NCBI RefSeq assembly: GCF_025787225.1
Contig: NZ_CP090958.1
Span: 2,528,550 to 2,592,549, forward strand
DNA from: Saxibacter everestensis
GTDB lineage: Bacteria > Actinomycetota > Actinomycetes > Actinomycetales > Brevibacteriaceae
Reading direction: 5' to 3'
Length of the DNA: 64,000 nt
The notes under the pieces were generated by a model. That model made no database searches. It was not told where the DNA came from and saw nothing but the letters and a program-made list of their open reading frames with translations. Made by a program: the position numbers and the translations under genes. Numbering within the stretch: position 1 is the stretch's first letter; each line of letters starts with the position of its first letter. Shown here in pieces: positions 27,098-35,050 of this stretch.

Positions 27098-28381
27098 TTA
27101 CTGCTCCAGCCCGGGGTACAGCGGGAACTCCGTTGTGAGTTTCTTCACCCGGAGCTTCAGCGGTTCGATATCCGCGCCGGGCTTCAGCGCACTGGCGATG
27201 ATGTCGGCGACCTCACGGAACTCGGCCTCACCGAATCCGCGGGTGGCGAGCGCGGGCGTGCCGATCCTCAGGCCGGACGTCACCATTGGCGGCCGCGGGT
27301 CGAACGGGACGGCGTTGCGGTTCACGGTGATTCCCGCGCTATGCAACAGGTCTTCGGCCTGCTGCCCGTCGAGCTTCGAGTTGCGCAGATCGACGAGGAC
27401 CAGGTGAACGTCGGTGCCTCCGGTCAGTACCGAGACGCCTTCCGAGGCGACATCGTCGGCAAGCAGACGCTCGGCCAGAATTTGCGCACCCTCAATGGTG
27501 CGTCGCTGCCGATCCCTGAACTCTTCCCCCGCGGCGAGCTTGAACGCAACGGCCTTCGCGGCAACGGCATGCATCAGCGGGCCGCCCTGCTGTCCGGGGA
27601 AAACGGCGGAATTAAGCTTCTTGGCGTATTCCTGCTTTGCCAGGATGAATCCGGAACGCGGACCACCAATGGTCTTGTGCACGGTCGAAGAGACAACGTC
27701 AGCGTGCGGGACCGGGGTCGGGTGCAGGTCTGCGGCAACCAGGCCGGCGAAATGCGCCATATCCACCCAGAGCTTTGCGCCGACCTCATCGGCGATCTCG
27801 CGGAATGCCGCGAAATCCAGGTGCCGCGGGTATGCGGACCAGCCCGCGATGATCACCTGTGGCTGATGCTTCCTGGCCGCGTCCCGAACGATGTCCATAT
27901 CGACGCGGAAGGTCTGTGGGTCGACGCCGTACCCGGCGACATCGTAGAGCTTGCCGGAGAAGTTCAGTTTCATGCCGTGGGTCAGGTGGCCTCCGTGCGC
28001 CAGCTCGAGGCCGAGGATCCGGTCGCCCGCCGACGCCAGAGCATGCAGGACGGCGGCGTTCGCCTGGGCGCCCGAATGCGGCTGGACGTTTGCGAAGTCG
28101 GCGCCGAACAACGATTTCGCCCGCTCACGCGCCAGGTTCTCGGCGACATCGACGTATTCGCAACCACCGTAGTAGCGACGGCCCGGATACCCTTCGGCGT
28201 ACTTATTGGTCAGCACCGAACCTTGAGCCTGCAGCACAGCCCGCGGAACGAAGTTCTCCGAGGCAATCATTTCAAGGGTGTCGCGTTGGCGACCGAGTTC
28301 CTGATCAAGAACGTCTGCAATCTCGGGATCAATGTCCTGCAGCGATCCGTTCATGATCTCTGCGGTTGAGGCATCACTCAC
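27098..28381 (-). CDS. glyA: Serine hydroxymethyltransferase
   Basis: PLP enzyme converting serine and tetrahydrofolate to glycine and methylene-THF, the main source of one-carbon units. The 427-residue sequence has the PLP lysine at Lys236 in [13 protein letters not shown], a slightly altered form of the usual THKTLRGPRGG, plus [20 protein letters not shown] and the [10 protein letters not shown] segment. The start is GTG 28381 with AAGGAG about seven bases upstream. A ZTP riboswitch occupies the leader. folD follows after six bases; purU is divergent. Confidence 0.96.
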   Translation of the reverse strand: MSDASTAEIMNGSLQDIDPEIADVLDQELGRQRDTLEMIASENFVPRAVLQAQGSVLTNKYAEGYPGRRYYGGCEYVDVAENLARERAKSLFGADFANVQPHSGAQANAAVLHALASAGDRILGLELAHGGHLTHGMKLNFSGKLYDVAGYGVDPQTFRVDMDIVRDAARKHQPQVIIAGWSAYPRHLDFAAFREIADEVGAKLWVDMAHFAGLVAADLHPTPVPHADVVSSTVHKTIGGPRSGFILAKQEYAKKLNSAVFPGQQGGPLMHAVAAKAVAFKLAAGEEFRDRQRRTIEGAQILAERLLADDVASEGVSVLTGGTDVHLVLVDLRNSKLDGQQAEDLLHSAGITVNRNAVPFDPRPPMVTSGLRIGTPALATRGFGEAEFREVADIIASALKPGADIEPLKLRVKKLTTEFPLYPGLEQ

Positions 28382-28445
28382 GCGGGCGTCTCCTTATTCG
28401 TAGGGTGGTCGTCTTGACCACATAATGGTTCCAATGTGAGCAAGA

Positions 28446-28550
28446 TCGTCCGGCCCAGGCGAACGGCCAGCTGGCTGCACGCAGCCAAAGATCAATGTCC
28501 TTCCACGTCGCTTCTCGGTGGTGTCCCACCCCAACGCCAGTCACGACAAC
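28446..28550 (-). promoter_or_regulatory. ZTP (pfl-motif) riboswitch controlling glyA-folD
   Basis: Read leftward, the leader contains the two conserved blocks of the pfl/ZTP RNA. The first is CGTGACTGGCG (28545-28535), followed by GGGTGGGA, CACCACC and AGCGACGTGG. The second is GCCGTTCGCCTGGGC (28466-28452), after a variable hairpin GGCTG-CGTG-CAGCC. ZTP/ZMP signal a shortage of formyl-folate and raise expression of folate genes, which fits glyA and folD. A GTGGTC/GACCAC hairpin lies between the aptamer and the AAGGAG of glyA and may be part of the expression platform; no U-run is seen. Confidence 0.9.
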
Positions 28551-28617
28551 GCCAACTTTAGCAATAATGCCGTCCCGCGGTGTGGGCGGCAAATATTCGT
28601 CATACTAGGCTTTCCCC

Positions 28618-29484
28618 ATGCCCGACGACGCAACCCCCACGAATACCGAATGGGTACTAACCATCTCCTGTCCTGACCGGCCGGGAATCGTGCACGCCGT
28701 CACCGGCATCCTGGTTCAACTCGGTGCGAACATCACCGAATCGCAGCAGTTCGGCAACCCAGACTCCGAGCACTTTTTCCTCCGGCTGCAGTTCGTGTCG
28801 GCGGCCACTGAACAGGAGATAGCGAACGCACTGCGCCCGGTCGCGGATGAGCTTTCGCTGGAGGTCGGCCTCGACCGGGTCGGCCGGCCGGTTCGCACCC
28901 TGGTGATGGTCTCAAAGGCCGGCCACTGCCTCAACGATCTATTGTTCCGCCAACGTTCCGGACAGCTGCCGATCGAGGTGGTCGGCGTCGTCGGAAACCA
29001 TACCGACCTCGCCGGGCTCGCCGAGTTCTACGGCGTGCCGTTCCACCATGTTCCGGTGACGGCGGAGTCCAAGGAACAGTCGGAGGCGACGATCTCGGAG
29101 CTGGTCGATTCTCTGGATGTCGAGCTTGTGGTCCTCGCCCGGTACATGCAGATTCTGTCCGCAGAGCTGTGCGACCGGCTGCGCGGGAAAGTAATCAACA
29201 TTCACCATTCGTTCCTGCCGAGCTTCAAGGGTGCCCGCCCCTACCACCAGGCACATAAGCGAGGAGTCAAACTGATTGGTGCGACGGCGCATTTCGTCAC
29301 GACAGATCTGGACGAGGGCCCGATCATCGAACAGGACGTGGCACGCGTGGACCACAACCAGCGGATCAGCGATTTCGTCGCGCTCGGCCAGGAAATAGAG
29401 GCCCGCACCCTGGCACGCGCGGTGAAGTGGCACGCGCAAGGCCGGATAATTCTCGACGGACAGCGGACCGTCATCTTCCGCTAG
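28618..29484 (+). CDS. purU: Formyltetrahydrofolate deformylase
   Basis: Hydrolyses 10-formyl-THF to formate and THF, balancing the formyl and methylene folate pools and supplying formate to purine synthesis. An N-terminal ACT domain (CPDRPGIVHAVTG to about residue 80) precedes a formyltransferase domain with the catalytic trio Asn194, His196 and Asp232 in NIHHSFLPSFKGARPYH and DLDEGP. The length, 288 residues, is standard. It is divergent from the riboswitch-controlled glyA-folD operon, so the three folate genes form one block. ATG 28618; the upstream region is shared with the glyA leader on the other strand. Confidence 0.95.
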   Translation: MPDDATPTNTEWVLTISCPDRPGIVHAVTGILVQLGANITESQQFGNPDSEHFFLRLQFVSAATEQEIANALRPVADELSLEVGLDRVGRPVRTLVMVSKAGHCLNDLLFRQRSGQLPIEVVGVVGNHTDLAGLAEFYGVPFHHVPVTAESKEQSEATISELVDSLDVELVVLARYMQILSAELCDRLRGKVINIHHSFLPSFKGARPYHQAHKRGVKLIGATAHFVTTDLDEGPIIEQDVARVDHNQRISDFVALGQEIEARTLARAVKWHAQGRIILDGQRTVIFR

Positions 29485-29499
29485 GGCGGATGCTTCCCA

Positions 29500-29590
29500 G
29501 CGCAAGCACGCGCCATCAGCGCAAGTGCCTGGCAGCTTGCCGTCCGCGCAAGCAGCGCAAGCGCGCCGTCGGTGCAAGCGCAGTCGTCAG
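29500..29590. repeat. Clustered GCGCAAGC octamers
   Basis: GCGCAAG occurs four times (near 29501, 29519, 29547, 29556) with further GTGCAAGC and GTGCAGGTGC variants within about 90 bases between the convergent purU and membrane-protein genes. No stem-loop terminator with a U-run was found here. Confidence 0.5.
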
Positions 29591-30213
29591 TGCAGGTGCG
29601 CACCGTGCGGCTGGGCGCTGGCACCCGCATCGGTTGCCGCGAGGCCGGTTGTAGTCAGCGCGGCGACCAGAACGCAGCCGAAGAAGAGAGTGCCGAGCAG
29701 CGCCGCGGCAGGCAGTGGTACTGCGAAGAACGGCCGGGCATTCGCCTGCTGTGACCTGAACAGCGCGACGATACTGATCAGGATTCCCAGCTGGAGGGCA
29801 AGGGCTGCCGCATCAGCGGCGGTTGGGATCCTCAAGGCAGCAGGGCCGAACGGCATAGCCTGCAGATGCAATGCCAGCCAGGCCGCCAGCGACAGGATCG
29901 TCACCGTGCCCGCAGTTCGCGGCATCACAACGCGCTTCGACCGGAGCATGCCTACGCTCCAGGCCAGCTGGGCCACTGCCAGCAGCAGGATGCCGACCCC
30001 GACAGGTGGCCACCAACGGTAGTTGGCGACCACGACCGACAGGTGAATCAGTCCCGCCCCCAACGACGCAGTCGCGCCCCACAGCCGAATCGCATCAGCG
30101 ATAGTCGTCTGTGGGGCGGGAGCCGCCTCTGTGATCGATTGCTCGCGGGTTCCGCGCTGAGCGCTGGAACCCGCGACAATCGGCGCCCCGGCGTTACCCA
30201 GGGACCGGATCAT
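29587..30213 (-). CDS. Small polytopic membrane protein of unknown function
   Basis: A 208-residue protein with five or six predicted membrane helices: about 45-65 (LIHLSVVVAN), 70-90 (PPVGVGILLLAVAQLAW), 102-118, 130-150 (AAALALQLGILISIVALF) and 165-190 (VPLPAAALLGTLFFGCVLVAAL), ending in a His-containing periplasmic or cytoplasmic tail HGAHLH. I do not recognise a family. Its ATG at 30213 overlaps the DUF4383 stop by four bases, so it is the last gene of a fasciclin/DUF4383/membrane-protein unit that begins at the SigK-type promoter at 31450-31477. Its place suggests a role in the envelope module; the repeated His/Gly tail could bind metal, but that is a guess. Confidence 0.7.
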   Translation of the reverse strand: MIRSLGNAGAPIVAGSSAQRGTREQSITEAAPAPQTTIADAIRLWGATASLGAGLIHLSVVVANYRWWPPVGVGILLLAVAQLAWSVGMLRSKRVVMPRTAGTVTILSLAAWLALHLQAMPFGPAALRIPTAADAAALALQLGILISIVALFRSQQANARPFFAVPLPAAALLGTLFFGCVLVAALTTTGLAATDAGASAQPHGAHLH

Positions 30214-30620
30214 GCCCGAACTGCCCTGTTCTCGGCAGCCTTGTCCTGCGACAGCCCGACCACGAGCAGAAGCACGGCAGAGGCCAGGTGCAATACGTTG
30301 TCCGCACCGTTCAGTGCCAGGATGTTGGCACCCGAGTTCAGCAGGAACAGGCCGAGGACACCGACCAGCAGGTACACGGCTCCGACCAGAGTGTTCACCG
30401 AACGCGAGGATTTCACCGAGCGCAGCCCGGCCAGCAGCAGGGCTGCACCGATAGCCAGGTGGATGATGTTGTGCAACGGGTTGACCTCAAAAACGATGAG
30501 GGTGGAGCCTTCGGTGCCAAAGAAGCTGACGCCGGATGTTACGAAAAAGCCGAGGATCCCCACCAGGAGATAGACAACTCCGAAAACAGTGGCGAGCAAG
30601 CGATTCGGTGATTTGGACAT
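30210..30620 (-). CDS. DUF4383 membrane protein
   Basis: A 136-residue protein with four membrane helices arranged as two similar halves: LLATVFGVVYLLVGILGFF, NIIHLAIGAALLLAGL, LVGAVYLLVGVLGLFLL and NVLHLASAVLLLVVGL. This is the DUF4383 pattern (VYLLVGxxGF and xHLxxGxxLL). ATG 30620 follows an AAAGGCAAGG site; a longer frame reaching 30695 runs through a terminator-like hairpin and is rejected. It follows the MPT83-like lipoprotein gene in the same direction and overlaps the next membrane-protein gene (ATGA). No function is known. Confidence 0.85.
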   Translation of the reverse strand: MSKSPNRLLATVFGVVYLLVGILGFFVTSGVSFFGTEGSTLIVFEVNPLHNIIHLAIGAALLLAGLRSVKSSRSVNTLVGAVYLLVGVLGLFLLNSGANILALNGADNVLHLASAVLLLVVGLSQDKAAENRAVRA

Positions 30621-30663
30621 TGCCTTGCCTTTCTTTGAACCCTGATGGGTTGGGATTGGAGCG

Positions 30664-30695
30664 GTGGGCGGCGGGAGATTTCCACCGCCGCCCAC
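30664..30695 (-). terminator. Intercistronic hairpin between fasciclin lipoprotein and DUF4383 genes
   Basis: An 11 bp perfect stem (GTGGGCGGCGG with its complement, arms 30664-30674 and 30685-30695) has a 10-base loop and no U-tract. It lies just after the lipoprotein stop and before the DUF4383 ribosome site. It may limit read-through or protect the lipoprotein message. Confidence 0.6.
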
Positions 30696-30718
30696 TGCGG
30701 GTAGTTTCCGATCGTCGA

Positions 30719-31360
30719 TTACTCAGGCATCAGAACGGTGTCGATCATGTAAACCGTTGCGTTCGCGGTCTTCACACCGCCGCAAATGACTGCGCTCTCA
30801 CCGTTGACCATCAGCTCCTCTGGCGAACCTGAAACCTCGACCTCGCCGCCCTGGACCGTCTTGTGCGTTCCGACGATTGCATCCGGTGCGATCTGGCCCT
30901 CAATCACGTGGTAGGTCAGGATCTTGCTGAGCAGGTCGGCATCAGTCTTCAGAGTTTCGATTGTCTTGTCATCGATCTTCCCGAAGGCGTCATCGACCGG
31001 GGCGAAGACTGTGAACTCTCCACCGTCCAGCGTGCTGACCAGGTTGACATCGGGGTTGAGTTCCCCGGAGACCGCCTGGGTCAGGGTCTTCAGCAACGGA
31101 TTGGCACCTGCTGCCTCGGCCACCTTGGCCTCAGACATTCCCTGGACGGAGCCGGGACCGTCTGCGTTTGCCTCGGCGTAAGCCGCACAGCCCGGCCCGA
31201 CGGGACCTTCTGCCATTGCTTCCGTAGTCGGCGCCGCCTCCGGTGCGGCCGATGAGGTCTCAGAAGAAGAGCCACCACCGCCCGAGCAGGCGCTCAGCAT
31301 CAGCACTGCTGCGCCCGTTACTGCGAGCAGTGCGCTGTACTTCGTGTTTTTCCGTAGCAT
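30719..31360 (-). CDS. MPT83/MPT70-like fasciclin-domain lipoprotein
   Basis: Cell-surface lipoprotein of 213 residues. A signal with lipobox LSAC (Cys25) is followed by a Gly/Ser/Glu linker and one FAS1 domain (about 85-213). The match to M. tuberculosis MPT83/MPT70, recalled from memory, is extensive: [29 protein letters not shown]-type, [16 protein letters not shown] and [19 protein letters not shown]. Two cysteines, in GPGCAAY and VICGGV, correspond to the pair that forms the MPT70 disulfide. MPT83 and MPT70 are classic SigK targets. A SigK-type promoter lies about 90-117 bases upstream, and sigK-rskA are nearby. Adhesive or envelope role is inferred. Confidence 0.93.
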   Translation of the reverse strand: MLRKNTKYSALLAVTGAAVLMLSACSGGGGSSSETSSAAPEAAPTTEAMAEGPVGPGCAAYAEANADGPGSVQGMSEAKVAEAAGANPLLKTLTQAVSGELNPDVNLVSTLDGGEFTVFAPVDDAFGKIDDKTIETLKTDADLLSKILTYHVIEGQIAPDAIVGTHKTVQGGEVEVSGSPEELMVNGESAVICGGVKTANATVYMIDTVLMPE

Positions 31361-31449
31361 GTCAGTGCCTTTCGCTTATGTGCCATTTCTTTGATTGAGC
31401 TGTTCAACGTCAGTGGCAGATCTTGCGGCCCTGCTCATGAACTATGGGG

Positions 31450-31477
31450 TATTCGCCGCAAGCCAGGTGCCGGATGG
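31450..31477 (-). promoter_or_regulatory. SigK-type promoter of the MPT83-like gene
   Basis: Read leftward: CCATCC (31477-31472), 16 bases, CGAATA (31455-31450). This is the same element as the two copies in the sigK/molybdoenzyme intergenic region and agrees with the mycobacterial SigK promoter as I recall it (CCATCC ~N16-17 ~CCGAAT). Predicted start near 31443, giving a leader of about 80 bases. Confidence 0.8.
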
Positions 31478-31497
31478 TTCGACGCCGGAAATCTTTT

Positions 31498-33114
31498 TCA
31501 TTCCACCCGCACCATTCGGTTGTGCAGGCCGGTGGCGCCGTCGGGAAGCGGGTCGGCACGCTTGTCGGTCTGCAGGTTTCCGTCGGCATCCGTTGCCCGG
31601 ACGTAGATGTAGTGATTGCCCTTGTCCCTAGCGGTCCACTCGTAGCGCCATTGTCGCCAGGTGTCCGGGCCCGGAACCTCCGCGAGCGTGGCTTCCTGCC
31701 AGCTGCCTTCGTCAATCCGGACTTCGACCTTGCTGATTCCGGTGTGCTGCGCCCAGGCGACCCCCGCGACGGCGATCTTTCCCGGTCCGATCTTGGCGAA
31801 CGATTTGGGCACGTCGATTCGCGACGCCAGCTTGATCGGCGCCCGCTCGGCATAGCCGCGCGGAGTCCAGTACGCCTGCTTCTGATCGAACCGGGTCACC
31901 TCGAGGTCGACGACCCACTTGGTCGCAGACACGTAGCCGTATAGGCCGGGTACTACCATTCGCACCGGGAATCCGTGTTCCAGCGGCAGAGGTTCGCCAT
32001 TCATTGCCACGGCGAGGATGGAGTCCCTGCCTGGGTCGGTCAGCGCCTCCAGCGGCGTGCCTGCCGTGTATCCGTCCTGGCTTGAAGACAGCACCATGTC
32101 CGCATCCCGGCTCACGCCCGCCTCCTCCAGGAGCAATCGGATCGGGTAGCCGAGCCAGACGGCGTTTCCGGCAAGGGTTCCGCCGACTTCGTTGGAAACG
32201 CAGCTCAGGGTGATCACTCGCTCGATTAGCGGCTTCTTCAGCAACTGATCGAAAGACAGCTCAACTTCCTTGTCCACCATTCCGTGGATTCGAAGCGACC
32301 AATCGTCCGTCGAGATCTGCGGCACCTGAAGCGCCGTGTCGATCCGGTAGAAGTCCGCGTTGCCGGTGACGTAGTCGGAGACGCCATCCACCTCGAGTTG
32401 CGCTCCGTCGGGGATAGTCGCTCTCCTGCCCGGTCGAGGCAGCCGGATCGCTTCACGGCTGGCCTGCGCTCCACGCACAGTCGCGGTGACGAGCCTGCCG
32501 ATGGTCGCCGATACAACGGCTATCAGTGCCGTTCCCACCGATAGCTGCACGAAGCCACGTCTGCGCACGGATCGTGGGTTAACCGGCAGCGACTCAGCTG
32601 TGCCACCAGGTCCGTTGCTGGTCTCCTCGGCCGGGCGCAGCGCACCGGTCAGCAGCCGAAGTGCGACGATGCCGATGGCCACTCCGATCACGGTGGGCAG
32701 GGCGGCGGATACCCCGGCGCCGACCCTGGTGACCGCAGCAATCACCCCGAGCGCGCCAAACACCACGAAGATTGCGGAGCCGTATGGCCGGGAGCGTCTT
32801 TCCAGAACGCCGGCGATCGCGGAAAGTGCCGCTATCGCCAGCCCCATACCGACGAGCAGCGCGATCTTGTCGTAAATCCCGAAGGTCGCGATGGCGAAGT
32901 CCTTGACGCCCTTGGGCGCTGAGTCCACCACAACGGATCCGATCGCCAGCACGGGTGAGGTCCGCGCGCCGGTGAGGACCGTGATCAGTTCGGCGATGCC
33001 GAGGGCGAGGCCGGCGGACAGCACCCCGGCCAGTGCTTTGAGCCCAAGGCGGCGCAGCTTCGCACCACGGGTTTGACCGGGGGCAGGTGGCGTCGGCTCA
33101 TCGTTGGTGTTCAT
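31498..33114 (-). CDS. Membrane-anchored molybdopterin-dependent oxidoreductase (sulfite-oxidase family)
   Basis: A 538-residue protein with about five N-terminal membrane helices (to residue about 200), a sulfite-oxidase-type molybdopterin domain (about 220-430) and a C-terminal Ig-like dimerisation domain (about 440-538). The Mo-ligating cysteine is Cys305 in ITLSCVSNEVGG. VWLGYPIRLLLEE, GFPVRMVVPGLYGYVSATKWV and YWTPRGYAERAPI are typical of the domain (quoted in part). The reaction and electron partner are unknown; the catalytic domain is probably extracytoplasmic. ATG 33114 lies only six bases after the -10 element of a SigK-type promoter, so the message is probably leaderless; the longer frame to 33243 would start upstream of that promoter and is rejected. 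Confidence 0.9.
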   Translation of the reverse strand: MNTNDEPTPPAPGQTRGAKLRRLGLKALAGVLSAGLALGIAELITVLTGARTSPVLAIGSVVVDSAPKGVKDFAIATFGIYDKIALLVGMGLAIAALSAIAGVLERRSRPYGSAIFVVFGALGVIAAVTRVGAGVSAALPTVIGVAIGIVALRLLTGALRPAEETSNGPGGTAESLPVNPRSVRRRGFVQLSVGTALIAVVSATIGRLVTATVRGAQASREAIRLPRPGRRATIPDGAQLEVDGVSDYVTGNADFYRIDTALQVPQISTDDWSLRIHGMVDKEVELSFDQLLKKPLIERVITLSCVSNEVGGTLAGNAVWLGYPIRLLLEEAGVSRDADMVLSSSQDGYTAGTPLEALTDPGRDSILAVAMNGEPLPLEHGFPVRMVVPGLYGYVSATKWVVDLEVTRFDQKQAYWTPRGYAERAPIKLASRIDVPKSFAKIGPGKIAVAGVAWAQHTGISKVEVRIDEGSWQEATLAEVPGPDTWRQWRYEWTARDKGNHYIYVRATDADGNLQTDKRADPLPDGATGLHNRMVRVE

Positions 33115-33120
33115 GCACGT

Positions 33121-33149
33121 TATTCGTCGCGGACCCGGTTGCCGGATGG
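33121..33149 (-). promoter_or_regulatory. SigK-type promoter of the molybdoenzyme gene
   Basis: Read leftward: CCATCC (33149-33144), 17 bases, CGAATA (33126-33121), then six bases to the ATG at 33114. A start site about seven bases after the -10 box coincides with the first codon. Confidence 0.8.
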
Positions 33150-33162
33150 GTTCATATCTCAC

Positions 33163-33190
33163 CCATCCGAGCCTGGATCGGCGCCGAATA
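33163..33190 (+). promoter_or_regulatory. SigK-type autoregulatory promoter of sigK-rskA
   Basis: CCATCC (33163-33168), 16 bases, CGAATA (33185-33190). It stands back to back with the molybdoenzyme promoter, the two -35 boxes forming an inverted repeat GGATGGG/CCCATCC around 33144-33168. The leader before sigK would be about 105 bases. Confidence 0.8.
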
Positions 33191-33301
33191 CAGGCTGTGA
33201 GCATTCGCAGCGCACGGAACAGCTTGGAGCGGCCCTGGCACATCCTCTTTGAGCCGGCTTGCTACAAACGCGCTCCGCGACCGGCTAGGCTGACAGGAAG
33301 G

Positions 33302-33925
33302 ATGGATGATTCACTACGACGCGAGAAGCACCGCGCAGGGAACGGGGATGCCCCGACCTCGTCGGCACCTGTTCATGCGGAACAACAGAGCCTACGGGAT
33401 CTTCTGCTACTCATCGCGCATGGAGATCGGGCCGCTTTCGAGGAGTTCTACGATCAAACCTCGGCAAGGGTTTACGGCCTGACGGTTCGAATTCTCCGGG
33501 ATCGCGCCCTGTGCCAGGACGTCACCCAGGAGGTTTTCCTACAGGTGTGGCAGCAGGCTCCGCACTTCAATCCGACGGCGGGGACGCCGTTGGCCTGGCT
33601 GATGACGATCGCGCATCGCCGGGCCGTCGATGGCGTCCGTTCGCAACAACGGTCTGTCGATCGTGAACAACGTTTTTCCAACCGAAATCAGACAGTAGAG
33701 CACGACGAGGTCCTCGACACCGTAACGTCACGGGACGAGGCACAGTCGGTGCAGAACTGCCTGGGGACGTTGACGGATACACAGCAGGAATCGGTTAAGT
33801 TGGCTTACTACTCGGGGCTGACCTACCGGCAGGTCGCCGAGAGGCTCGGCGCCGCACTACCGACGGTTAAATCCAGGATCAGGGATGGCCTGATCCGGCT
33901 ACGCGAATGTCTGGGGGGAAGCTAA
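33302..33925 (+). CDS. sigK: ECF RNA polymerase sigma factor SigK
   Basis: Group IV sigma factor of 207 residues. Region 2 covers about 35-105 (FEEFYDQTSARVYGL, QDVTQEVFLQVWQ); region 4 covers about 145-203, with the helix-turn-helix TYRQVAERLGAALPTVKSRIRDG. ATG 33302 follows AGGAAGG. Cysteines at 153 and 203 are 50 apart, the same spacing as the Cys133-Cys183 disulfide I recall from M. tuberculosis SigK (187 residues, 20 shorter at the N-terminus), where oxidation frees the factor from RskA. A third cysteine is at 71. rskA follows after two bases. A promoter of the predicted SigK type precedes the gene, so it is probably autoregulated. Confidence 0.93.
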   Translation: MDDSLRREKHRAGNGDAPTSSAPVHAEQQSLRDLLLLIAHGDRAAFEEFYDQTSARVYGLTVRILRDRALCQDVTQEVFLQVWQQAPHFNPTAGTPLAWLMTIAHRRAVDGVRSQQRSVDREQRFSNRNQTVEHDEVLDTVTSRDEAQSVQNCLGTLTDTQQESVKLAYYSGLTYRQVAERLGAALPTVKSRIRDGLIRLRECLGGS

Positions 33926-33927
33926 TC

Positions 33928-34752
33928 ATGGACCGAAGCAGCGACGAACTGCTCGACCTCGCCGAGGTGTATGCCATGGACGCCCTGGACGATACCGAAC
34001 GCGACGACCTGGCGGCCCGACTGAGCCAAGCGGATGAGGCTACCCGACGCGCCTTCGAGGAACGCGCCCGTCAGGCCCGGGAAACACTTGCGGCGCTGGC
34101 CATGAGCAACGCCATCGATCCGCCGGCCGGGCTGAAGGCCGACATCCTGGCTGCGCTGCCCCCGCAAGCCGGCAACCGTTCGCGGCCGACATCGGACCCG
34201 TCGCCGGACACCACTCAGACAACGAACCCCTCGCCGAATATTACAGAGAACGACAACGTGACCGCCGTCGACTTCGATCCTCGCTCGAGGGCTGCGCAGC
34301 GACGTCCGAACCGGGTCTGGCTCGGACTTGCCGCAGCGGTGGTTATCGTTGCCGCCGCATTCGGCGCGGGCTACCTCACCCGGCCACTCGCCGACGGCAC
34401 TCAAGTTGCCGCCTCGATATTGCAGGCTGACGATCTTGACACCCATTCGGTCACCCTGGAAGACGGCCGTTCGACCACGGTCGCAACGTCGGTGTCCGAA
34501 GACGCCGCAGTGGTTATCATGGACGGATTCACCGATCCGCCGAGCAACCGGGTCTATCAGATGTGGCTTATCCGCGATGGCGTTCCGGTCTCCGCTGGCG
34601 TTATAGATGCTGGCCGTAACCGGGACGGTTCGGACAAGGTGGCCGTAATCGACGGCATCGCCGGTGCCAGCCAATTCGCCCTGACGGAAGAGCCGCCGGG
34701 CGGATCGAAGCAGCCGACGAGCGATCCGTTTGCCTCGATCGAACTGAGCTGA
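33928..34752 (+). CDS. rskA: Anti-sigma-K factor RskA
   Basis: Membrane-bound anti-sigma factor of 274 residues. The cytoplasmic N-terminal domain (LLDLAEVYAMDALDDTERDD, residues 8-27, shown in part) lacks the zinc HxxxCxxC motif, as in RskA proteins. A linker (about 85-125) leads to one membrane helix at 130-151 and an extracytoplasmic RskA domain with YQMWLIRDGVPVSAGVI. It would hold SigK inactive until released by redox change or by regulated intramembrane proteolysis, as in mycobacteria. ATG 33928 follows GGGGGAAG that overlaps the end of sigK. Last gene of the two-gene operon. Confidence 0.92.
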   Translation: MDRSSDELLDLAEVYAMDALDDTERDDLAARLSQADEATRRAFEERARQARETLAALAMSNAIDPPAGLKADILAALPPQAGNRSRPTSDPSPDTTQTTNPSPNITENDNVTAVDFDPRSRAAQRRPNRVWLGLAAAVVIVAAAFGAGYLTRPLADGTQVAASILQADDLDTHSVTLEDGRSTTVATSVSEDAAVVIMDGFTDPPSNRVYQMWLIRDGVPVSAGVIDAGRNRDGSDKVAVIDGIAGASQFALTEEPPGGSKQPTSDPFASIELS

Positions 34753-35050
34753 GCCGACCGGACTGCAATGCCAGCACCGACGTTTGCGGACGCTGACTGG
34801 CCGGTAACCCTCGGTTTCTCACAATCTGAGCCGATTCCGGCTGCTTTCGCACCCTAGCCTCAGCATTTGTCAGCCTCAGCATTTGTCCCTTCACGCCAGC
34901 GCCTGGTGCCCGCCCGCCCACCTCGAGCCTGACGCACGCCCAGTCTCACCGCTTGCGTACGCCCGATCTCACCGCCAGCCTTGTCCGCAGCCCCCACCCA
35001 GCGCCGCCGGCGCACGCCGCCTGACTAGCGAGCCCAGCCCGACCGCCCGA
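34753..35050. other. Intergenic region between rskA and putA with a 16 bp tandem duplication
   Basis: The convergent gap of 298 bases contains no gene. A perfect tandem repeat of 16 bases (AGCCTCAGCATTTGTC, 34856-34871 and 34872-34887) and two near copies of ACGCCC-TCTCACCG (about 34936 and 34961) are present. I found no convincing U-tailed terminator. Confidence 0.6.

Noticed and set aside
26801-28369. Rightward open frame of 522 codons across folD and glyA
   Set aside because: It mirrors glyA codon periodicity and has no family pattern; glyA and folD motifs are intact on the other strand.
30621-30695. Longer N-terminus for the DUF4383 protein
   Set aside because: The extra codons run through the hairpin at 30664-30695, and ATG 30620 has a ribosome site and a family-typical beginning.
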